This document shows, piece after piece, positions 15,013 through 21,444 of a DNA stretch of 40,619 nt (position 1 is its first letter; every line of letters begins with the position of its first letter). A model generated the notes under the pieces. That model did not search any database. It was not told the DNA's origin and worked only from the letters and a program-made list of their open reading frames with translations. Source of the DNA: Telmatospirillum sp. (GTDB lineage Bacteria > Pseudomonadota > Alphaproteobacteria > Rhodospirillales > Magnetospirillaceae). Position numbers and translations under genes: made by a program. The stretch is from contig WASQ01000068.1 of the NCBI GenBank assembly GCA_009712185.1, forward strand, positions 1-40,619, written 5' to 3'.

Positions 15013-16068
15013 TTATGCCCGGGCCCTCTCCAGAATCTGATTGAGCAGAACCGCCCCCAGGATCGTGCCGCCCCGCACCACCTGCTGCCAGAACTCCGAG
15101 ACATTCATCAGGGTCATCCCGTTGGCGATGCAGCCCAGGAACAGGACGCCCAGCAGCGTTCCCCAGATCCGCCCCTTGCCGCCCATCAGACTGGTCCCGC
15201 CGATGATCGACGAGGCGATCACATCCAGTTCCATCCCGGTCGCGGTGGTTCCCGTCCCCGATCCGATCTGCGAGGCGATCAGCACCCCGCTCAACGCCGT
15301 CAACAGGCCGGTGACGGCCAAAGTCATGGTCTTGACGAAAAACACGTCGATGCCCGAAAGCCGCGCGGCCTCAGCATTGCCGCCGACCGCATAGACGGCG
15401 CGTCCGAAATTGGTGCCGGTCATCAGAAGATGCATCACGGCGAACACCAGGACGAACACATAGACCGGGAACGGGATCCCCAGCAGGGTTCCGGCTCCGA
15501 GGAAGTCGAACCAGTCAGGGAAGGAGGTCAGGGGATAGCCGCCGGTGATCAGGTTGGCGAATCCCCGAAGCGCCGTGTAGAGGGCCAGCGTCACGATGAA
15601 GGTCGGGACATTGAAGGCCTGACGCATCTTGCCGGCGAACATGCCGGTCAGGACTCCGGCGCCCAGGGCGGCCGCCACTCCGACGATGACCGCCGCCACC
15701 TCGCCCAGGGGCGCGGCCAGCGCGCCGGAGAACCAGGCCACGATGCATCCCGACAGGGCAGCGCCGGCCCCGACCGACAGATCGATCTCGCCACAGATGA
15801 TCACCGCCGTCATCCCGAAGGCGATGATTCCCAGCATCGAGATCGTCCGCAGCACATTGAGCAGATTGCCCCAGGTGGCGAAGCCGGGTGCCAGGAAGAC
15901 CAGACTCAGGACCAGCGCCAACAGGATGCTTTCCATCGCATAGGCGGTCAGCCAGCCCCTGCCCCGGCGTTTGCGGCGGGGACGCCCGGATGGCCCGACG
16001 GCGATCCCGTTGGGGACAAGCCCGATGGGTCCCCCGGTTGGTCCCCCGGTTGGTCCGTTGGGTGCCAT
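15013..16068 (-). CDS. Sugar ABC transporter permease (RbsC/FrcC-like)
   Basis: A 351-residue inner-membrane permease of the carbohydrate uptake CUT2 family, with about eight to ten hydrophobic segments. Family landmarks include LRTISMLGIIAFGMTAVIICGEIDLSVG early on and the cytoplasmic ATPase-coupling loop GGTSLMGGKGRIWGT in the C-terminal third. In CUT2 systems a homodimer of one such permease pairs with one double ATPase. The ATG at 16068 overlaps the ATPase stop as TAATG. The frame continues upstream inside the ATPase gene but that part is spurious. The N-terminus has an unusual GPTG-GPTG-GPIG repeat encoded by three 12-base units, annotated separately. Confidence 0.94.
   Translation of the reverse strand: MAPNGPTGGPTGGPIGLVPNGIAVGPSGRPRRKRRGRGWLTAYAMESILLALVLSLVFLAPGFATWGNLLNVLRTISMLGIIAFGMTAVIICGEIDLSVGAGAALSGCIVAWFSGALAAPLGEVAAVIVGVAAALGAGVLTGMFAGKMRQAFNVPTFIVTLALYTALRGFANLITGGYPLTSFPDWFDFLGAGTLLGIPFPVYVFVLVFAVMHLLMTGTNFGRAVYAVGGNAEAARLSGIDVFFVKTMTLAVTGLLTALSGVLIASQIGSGTGTTATGMELDVIASSIIGGTSLMGGKGRIWGTLLGVLFLGCIANGMTLMNVSEFWQQVVRGGTILGAVLLNQILERARA
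16021..16056 (-). repeat. Three in-frame 12-base repeats in permease N-terminus
   Basis: On the minus strand GGACCAACCGGG occurs twice and is followed by the variant GGACCCATCGGG, encoding GPTG, GPTG and GPIG at residues 5-16. The unit is a multiple of three, so slippage would change the length of the cytoplasmic tail without shifting the frame. Confidence 0.75.
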
Positions 16069-17573
16069 TAGGGATGTCCCTCCATGCAGATGCGGAAAAG
16101 CTGGGCCAGCGTCGTCTCCCCGGGCGCCACCTCCGCCACCCCACGGCCGTGGCGCAGCACCAGGATGCGGTCTGCGACGTCGAGAAGCTCCTCCGGCTCG
16201 CTCGACACGAAGATCGAGGACACGCCCCGCGAGGCCTCGGCCCACATGATTTCGAAAATCTGCTGTTTGGCCTGGATGTCGACACCACGGCTGGGTTCAT
16301 CGAAGAACATCACCTTCGGGCCGGTATTGAGCCAGTTGCCGATGACCACTTTCTGCTGGTTTCCGCCCGACAGTGACGACACCGGCAGCAGCGGATCGGC
16401 CGCCTTGATCGCCAGATCGCGGATCTGGCGCGCCACATGCGGCCGTTCGCGCCGGCGGCTGGTCATCCCCCGGGGCGCGATCCGGCCAAGACTGGCAAGG
16501 CAGAGATTGTCATGAATAGAAAGCTGTTGGACCAGCCCGACCTCCTTGCGGTTTTCGGGCGTGTACCCCAATCCCAGCTCCTTCATGCGCCGGGGTGTCG
16601 GCCCCTGGACGGGAACGCCGTCGAGCACGATCGTCCCCCCGTCCAGAGGATCGGCGCCGAAGATGGCCCGCAGAACCTCTGTCCGGCCCGCCCCCAGCAT
16701 GCCGGCGAATCCCAGGATTTCGCCCCGGTGCAGATCGAAGCTGATGTTTTCGAAGACGCCCCGGCGCGACAGCCCCCGGACCGACAGGACCGGATCGTCC
16801 GCGACCGCGCCGCGCCGCGCCGGGCGTCGGGCCTTGGCGACGTCGCCGAACATCATTTCGACGATGATCTCCGGGGTGGCGTCCGCCATCTCGATGGCGC
16901 CCACCAGATGGCCGTCGCGCAGCACGGTGCAGGTGTCGGCGATCTCGAACAGCTCGTTCAGCCGATGAGTGATGTAAAGGATCGTCACGCCGCGCGCCCG
17001 GAGGCGCCGCACCAGCGCGAACAGATGGTCCACCTCGCGGGCGGCCAGCGCCGACGTGGGTTCGTCCAGAAGCAGCACTGCGGGCTCGAAAGACATGGCC
17101 TTGACGATTTCGACCGTCTGTTGCTGCCCGACGCTGAGATCGGACACCGGCTGCCCGGGGTCGATGTCGCCGATGTCCATCTCCGTCAGCAGGCGGGCGG
17201 CATCGGCATGAACACGGGGCCAGTCGATCACGGAGACCGGTCCCAGCCGGCGCCTGGACAACCGGCCGAGGAAGATGTTTTCGGCCACCGAAAGGCCGGG
17301 AACCAGTGACAGTTCCTGGTGGACGGTGACAATGCCGGCCGCAAGCGCGTCGCGTGGACAGGTGAAGTGCGCCGGAACGCCGTTCAGCCTGAAATCACCG
17401 GCCGTCGGCAGAATGGCGCCGGCCAGTATTTTGATCAGCGTCGACTTCCCCGACCCGTTCTTTCCCATCAGGGCATGCACGCGACCGGAACCGAACCGAT
17501 GGGTGAAATCGGCAAGAGCCCGGATCGGACCATAGGTCTTGGTGACGGCGCTGAACTCGACGGACCCCTGCAT
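16068..17573 (-). CDS. Sugar ABC transporter ATP-binding protein (RbsA/FrcA-like, two ATPase domains)
   Basis: A 501-residue double ATPase of the CUT2 type. The first domain has Walker A GKNGSGKST, signature LSVGQQQ and Walker B VLLLDEPTSAL. The second has the degenerate Walker A typical of this family (GMLGAGRTE), signature LSGGNQQ and Walker B VMFFDEPSRGVD. It would energise uptake through the permease encoded next, with the binding protein encoded upstream. The ATG at 17573 is chosen because the frame further upstream begins only with a TTG and lacks a ribosome site, while AGGGGA precedes this ATG. The 105 bases between the binding-protein gene and this start contain a 30-base perfect palindrome. 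Confidence 0.95.
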   Translation of the reverse strand: MQGSVEFSAVTKTYGPIRALADFTHRFGSGRVHALMGKNGSGKSTLIKILAGAILPTAGDFRLNGVPAHFTCPRDALAAGIVTVHQELSLVPGLSVAENIFLGRLSRRRLGPVSVIDWPRVHADAARLLTEMDIGDIDPGQPVSDLSVGQQQTVEIVKAMSFEPAVLLLDEPTSALAAREVDHLFALVRRLRARGVTILYITHRLNELFEIADTCTVLRDGHLVGAIEMADATPEIIVEMMFGDVAKARRPARRGAVADDPVLSVRGLSRRGVFENISFDLHRGEILGFAGMLGAGRTEVLRAIFGADPLDGGTIVLDGVPVQGPTPRRMKELGLGYTPENRKEVGLVQQLSIHDNLCLASLGRIAPRGMTSRRRERPHVARQIRDLAIKAADPLLPVSSLSGGNQQKVVIGNWLNTGPKVMFFDEPSRGVDIQAKQQIFEIMWAEASRGVSSIFVSSEPEELLDVADRILVLRHGRGVAEVAPGETTLAQLFRICMEGHP

Positions 17574-17641
17574 GACGGAGACGTCCCCTGGAGCGATGGG
17601 AAGGAACGGCAATGGGAAAAGACGGCGACAGGCGGCGGCCG

Positions 17642-17671
17642 CCGCCGGAACCCGGATCCGGGTTCCGGCGG
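17642..17671 (-). terminator. 30-base perfect palindrome between binding-protein and ATPase genes
   Basis: Fifteen-base arms meet at the centre with no spacer (centre GGATCC at 17654-17659), so the transcript would form a long GC stem with a small loop. It starts eight bases beyond the binding-protein stop. There is no T-run. The position fits an intercistronic stabiliser or partial terminator that keeps the binding protein more abundant than the membrane parts, as known for malE-malF-type gaps. Confidence 0.7.
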
Positions 17672-17678
17672 GCGCAGT

Positions 17679-18629
17679 TCACCTCAGGGCTTTGGCCTGC
17701 TCCAGGAAAGCGTCGACCTTCGCCTTGTCGTCGCGGGACAGAGGCAGGGCCGGAACCCGCACATCCTTGTCGACAGGCTTGCCATCCAGCGCGGCAATCG
17801 CGGCCCTGACTGCCATCCTCCCGATCTCGACCGGAGCCTGGGCAGTGGTTCCCGCCAGGACCCCATCCGGATCGAGCAGGAAATTGGCAAGCTGTTCGGA
17901 TCCATCGGTGCCGAACACAAAGACTTTTCCCTGCTTTCCCGCCTTGCGGACGGCCTGAACGGCGCCGACCGTGCCGCCTTCGTTGGCGGCATAGATCACA
18001 TTGACCTCGGGATGGGCGGTCATGATATCGCTGGCCACGGCAACGGCCTTCTCGGCCAGCCAGGCATCCTGCTCGGCGACAACCTGGACGTCGCCCCCCT
18101 TCGCCACCTCCTCCTTGAAGCCGCCGGTCCGGTTGCCGCTCTGTTCGGGATTTTGCGACTTGAACGCCAGGATCGCCACGCGGGCCTTGCCGCCCTGCGA
18201 CGTCCTGATCAGATCCGCCGCCATCTTGCCGGAATTGCGCCCGACATCGCGATCCGACGATCCGATCGACGTCACCGGGAAGCCGGCATCAAGCGGCGTA
18301 TTGTAAAGAATGACCTTGATTCCCTTCTCATCGGCCTTTTTCAGCGCGCGAACCGACGCCTTGGCACTGAGCGGCGAGATGATGATGGCGTCCACGCCGC
18401 GCGCCACGAAGGTGTCGACCAGATTGGCCTCCTTCTCGGGCTTCGAATCGGAGTTGGCTTCCAGCAATGTCACACCGCCGGCCTTCGCCTCCTGCTGCAT
18501 TCCCAACTGGATGCTGCGGAAAAACATGTCCTGTTGAAAGACAATACCGGCAATGGTCCGCTCCGCCGCGGAACAGACACCCGACGACAGAGCAACCATG
18601 ACCGAAGCGAGCAGTAGCTTTCTGAACAT
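17679..18629 (-). CDS. Periplasmic sugar-binding protein of ABC transporter (RbsB/FrcB-like)
   Basis: A 316-residue solute-binding protein of the pentose/hexose-binding (peripla_BP_4) group. A signal peptide covers about residues 1-22, with likely cleavage after CSA before AERT. The mature protein shows the two-lobe pattern with VDAIIISPLSAKAS, a SDRDVGRNSG segment near the hinge, and NVIYAANEGGTVGAV and FGTDGSE segments that line the sugar site in relatives. Substrates of close groups include ribose, fructose and mannose; sequence alone does not decide. AGGGAG lies ten bases before the ATG. It is the first gene of the operon, and is separated from the ATPase gene by a strong palindrome. Expression probably depends on the divergent region 18630-19149. 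Confidence 0.94.
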   Translation of the reverse strand: MFRKLLLASVMVALSSGVCSAAERTIAGIVFQQDMFFRSIQLGMQQEAKAGGVTLLEANSDSKPEKEANLVDTFVARGVDAIIISPLSAKASVRALKKADEKGIKVILYNTPLDAGFPVTSIGSSDRDVGRNSGKMAADLIRTSQGGKARVAILAFKSQNPEQSGNRTGGFKEEVAKGGDVQVVAEQDAWLAEKAVAVASDIMTAHPEVNVIYAANEGGTVGAVQAVRKAGKQGKVFVFGTDGSEQLANFLLDPDGVLAGTTAQAPVEIGRMAVRAAIAALDGKPVDKDVRVPALPLSRDDKAKVDAFLEQAKALR

Positions 18630-19149
18630 CTGAAGTCACTCCCTGGACAGTATTTCTTGGTGGCCGGATGACATTGCGCACGCGCGCGGCCAACGGCGAT
18701 GCAACCATTGGGGGACGACCACGGGGGAGACCACGGGAAACCGTTCGGCATGGTGTCCGGTGATGACCGCAAGATATGAACCTGCCGAAATGTCTCATAT
18801 GCGACCGTAGCCCCGGATTGATCAAATAGTATGGGTCGAAATTATCGAAAAAAAGGAGAAAGATCGTCTTTCAGGTGGACTAATGTAGCCAATGCGATGA
18901 ACACGGTCGCCACGATCTCCGGGAGGCAACAGGACTCCACCCGGATGATGCTCTTTCCACTATCGTAGACCGGATAGTATTTCTATAATTTCCGGAAAAA
19001 TATCGGGACGGCGCAACACCATATGAGCCTGATGCACATATCGTTTTTCTACTTATGAGAGATAGCCCCTCCCCCCTGTCCTGGTCCTGTCTGCCCGGGT
19101 CCCTCGCGTCCCCTTGTGCCGAGCACGCCCCCCTCTCGGAGAACTGACG
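18630..19149. promoter_or_regulatory. Large divergent control region of the sugar cluster
   Basis: A 520-base gene-free region between the binding-protein gene and the isomerase gene, partly AT-rich (about 18820-19060). ACTATC (18959-18964) and GATAGT (18973-18978) form an inverted repeat eight bases apart. TATCG words recur at 18843, 18961, 19001 and 19039, the last three about 40 bases apart. These are candidate half-sites for the AraC-type regulator encoded downstream of the isomerase. No single -35/-10 pair stands out. Confidence 0.45.
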
Positions 19150-20409
19150 ATGTCCGGATCCCCTTCAAGCCATCCCCCCCTCAAATGGACCGCCCTCGCC
19201 AGTCACCGGGCCTGGCTTCTGGCCGAGGCCGACGGACTTCTCAGCTTTTTCGACCGGCGCTCCATGGACCCCCTGGGCGGCTTTCACGATCTCGACATCG
19301 AGGGCCGCCCCCTGTCGCCGGACGTTACCGGCGACGGAGGTCATCCGCTGCATCAGACGACGCGCATGGTCCATTGTTTTGCCATCGCCAGCCTGCTGGG
19401 CCGACCCGGTGCCGACGCCATGATGGACCATGGCATGGAGTTTCTCTGGAACCGTCACCGGGATGCCGAACGGGGCGGATACTTCTGGAGCGTTGGCGTC
19501 GACGGTCCGGTCGACGCCCGCAAGCAGGCCTATGGTCACGCCTTCGTTCTTCTGGCCGCGGCCAGCGCCAAGGTCGCCGGCCACCCCGACGCCGACCGGC
19601 TGCTTCAGGATGTGGCAACGATTCTTCATGAGCGTTTCTGGGAGGAGGGCCCCGGTGCGTCGGCGGAGGAATTCACCCGCGACTGGCGGCCGTTCGATCG
19701 CTATCGCGGACAGAACTCCAACATGCATCTGACGGAGGCCCTGATGGCCGCCTACGAGGCCACCGGCGAGACATCCTGTCTGACCATGGCCGGGAGGATC
19801 GCCAGCTTGATCGTCGGCCGGCACGCCGCCGGCAACGGCTGGCGGCTTCCCGAACATTTCACCGATCGCTGGGACCCGGACCGGTCCTATCGCGGCGGCC
19901 CGATGTTCCGTCCCTATGGCACGACCCCGGGCCACTGGCTGGAGTGGTCCCGCCTTTTGGTCCAGCTCTGGGAACTGGAGGGCCGCCGCCAGGATTGGAT
20001 GCCCGACGCGGCGCGCGCCCTGTTCGGAAAGGCCGTCGCCGAGGCGTGGGATCCGGCGGGCGGGTTCTATTACACCCTCGATTGGGACGGTACGCCCTTG
20101 ATCCGCGACCGCTACTGGTGGCCCTGTTGCGAGGGCATCGGAGCCGCCGCCGTGCTGGGCGCCATCGATGGCGGGCCCCTGTACGAGCACTGGTACCGCC
20201 GGATCTGGAATTTCGTCGCGGCCCGGCTGATCGATCACGAGCATGGCGGCTGGCACCCGCAGCTCGACGACCGGTTGCGTCCCGGCAGCAATCCGTTTTA
20301 CGGAAAACCCGATCTCTATCACGCGCTCCAGGCGACGCTGATCCCCCTGCTGCCGGCCGATGGCAGCATCACCCGGGGGTTGTCCCGGACGGGCATCCAT
20401 ATCGGATGA
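19150..20409 (+). CDS. AGE-family sugar isomerase (mannose isomerase or sulfoquinovose isomerase-like)
   Basis: A 419-residue (alpha/alpha)6-barrel protein of the N-acylglucosamine 2-epimerase family. Conserved barrel motifs are visible: HQTTRMVHCFA near residue 75, QNSNMHLTEALMAAYEATGE in the middle, GTTPGHWLEWSRLL about residue 260, and GKPDLYHALQ near the C-terminus, with the catalytic histidines expected in the HL, GHW and YH segments. These patterns fit the aldose-ketose isomerase branch (YihS and mannose isomerases) better than the ATP-dependent N-acetylglucosamine 2-epimerases. With a fructokinase-like PfkB protein next door, mannose to fructose is the simplest prediction. A sulfoquinovose role is less likely because no sulfoquinovosidase or aldolase is seen. 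GGAG eight bases before the ATG at 19150 supports the start over a TTG at 19114. Confidence 0.9.
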   Translation: MSGSPSSHPPLKWTALASHRAWLLAEADGLLSFFDRRSMDPLGGFHDLDIEGRPLSPDVTGDGGHPLHQTTRMVHCFAIASLLGRPGADAMMDHGMEFLWNRHRDAERGGYFWSVGVDGPVDARKQAYGHAFVLLAAASAKVAGHPDADRLLQDVATILHERFWEEGPGASAEEFTRDWRPFDRYRGQNSNMHLTEALMAAYEATGETSCLTMAGRIASLIVGRHAAGNGWRLPEHFTDRWDPDRSYRGGPMFRPYGTTPGHWLEWSRLLVQLWELEGRRQDWMPDAARALFGKAVAEAWDPAGGFYYTLDWDGTPLIRDRYWWPCCEGIGAAAVLGAIDGGPLYEHWYRRIWNFVAARLIDHEHGGWHPQLDDRLRPGSNPFYGKPDLYHALQATLIPLLPADGSITRGLSRTGIHIG

Positions 20410-21395
20410 GGAGGCCCCGTCCGGTGCCGGGAAGGCGGATGCCGAACCAGGACGACCGGGACATTGGAGAGCGAGGTCCTTTTTCCTATAATGCGGACCC
20501 CGATCGACGGGACTATACCCGGACCGCCCCAGTCATGGACATGCCCGCCTTTTCCGGCCCCGCGATGGCCATAGCCCCCGACCCGGACGCGCTGTGCCCG
20601 GAACGGGTGATCTATGCCGCCGACACGGCCGACCCGCCGCTCTATTCCTTCCAGGTGAATTTCCCGCGCCTGGAATTCGTCCTGTCCGGATGCTACCGCA
20701 ACGGGCTCTGCGACCGGCATGGCGACGTGATCGACCGGGACATTGACGCCGGCCAGAGCCTTCTGATCCCGTCAAACTGCTGGAACCGCCCGCTCTGGGA
20801 CCGCGACGTCACGGTCCTGAGCTTCCTGTTCGGCCGGCGTCAGCTTGGCCTCAGCCGGACCAGTTGGAGTGTCGAGGCGCAGGCCTTCGTCAGCGTCGGC
20901 AAACAGAGCCATCCGCTGTCGGCCAACAGCCCGGTCCATTCGATGATCCAGGCTCTGACCCTGTGCCAGGACGGAGAGGATGTCCTGCATGTCCGCCTCC
21001 AGGCTCAGGCGATCATCGCCTATGCGGTCGATCTGTTGCGCCGGCCCCTGCCGCCGGACGCCTCCTGGCCCCAGCGCCTGTTCGAGAACATCTGCATCTA
21101 TCTTCAGGAGAATTTCCATAAGCCGGTCAGCCGCGAATCCGTGGCCGACCGCTTCAATATCAGCGCCAATTACCTGTCCCGGATTTTTCAGCAGCAGGGA
21201 GACATCGGATTCGCCGAATATCTGATCTTCGTCCGGCTGGAACGGGCGAAGTTTCTGCTGCGCCGTTATCCGTTCCCGCTTGAGGAGGTCGCGCACCGCT
21301 CGGGATTTCGCGACGTCAAATACTTCTGCCGGCTGTTCAAGAGCCGCTTCGGCCAGACCCCCACCGAGTATCGCCGCGACAGCGCGTGGACCTGA
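20406..21395 (+). CDS. AraC-family transcriptional regulator
   Basis: A 329-residue regulator. The N-terminal part (about 45-200) is a probable cupin-like sugar-sensing domain (RLEFVLSGCYRNG, GQSLLIPSNCWN). The C-terminal part (about 225-325) has the two helix-turn-helix motifs of AraC proteins: VADRFNISANYLSRIFQQ and VAHRSGFRDVKYFCRLFKSRFG, the latter followed by TPTEYR. The ATG at 20406 overlaps the isomerase TGA (ATGA). A GTG at 20424 has a much better ribosome site (GAGGAGG, nine bases before it), so the true start may be 18 bases later. It probably controls the divergent sugar operons from the 18630-19149 region. Confidence 0.92.
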   Translation: MRRPRPVPGRRMPNQDDRDIGERGPFSYNADPDRRDYTRTAPVMDMPAFSGPAMAIAPDPDALCPERVIYAADTADPPLYSFQVNFPRLEFVLSGCYRNGLCDRHGDVIDRDIDAGQSLLIPSNCWNRPLWDRDVTVLSFLFGRRQLGLSRTSWSVEAQAFVSVGKQSHPLSANSPVHSMIQALTLCQDGEDVLHVRLQAQAIIAYAVDLLRRPLPPDASWPQRLFENICIYLQENFHKPVSRESVADRFNISANYLSRIFQQQGDIGFAEYLIFVRLERAKFLLRRYPFPLEEVAHRSGFRDVKYFCRLFKSRFGQTPTEYRRDSAWT

Positions 21396-21397
21396 GG

Positions 21398-21443
21398 ACG
21401 GACGCCCGCGCGGTGATCGTCCGTGGTCGCCGGAGACGGGCGT
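21398..21443. terminator. Convergent-gene hairpin
   Basis: Between the AraC gene and the end of the PTS operon, ACGGACG (21398-21404) can pair with CGTCCGT (21418-21424), or alternatively ACGCCCG (21402-21408) with CGGGCGT (21437-21443). Either could stop transcription from both sides. Confidence 0.45.
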
Positions 21444-21444
21444 G

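Noticed and set aside
14155-16071. Long plus-strand open frame (about 638 codons) opposite the epimerase and permease genes
   Set aside because: The composition (His/Gln/Arg/Asp-rich) is that of an antisense shadow; both minus-strand genes have good motifs and starts.
19150-20409. Sulfoquinovose isomerase as a firm assignment
   Set aside because: The AGE fold and the PfkB partner fit, but no sulfoquinovosidase, aldolase or sulfonate exporter is nearby, and I cannot verify the sulfonate-binding residues without an alignment.
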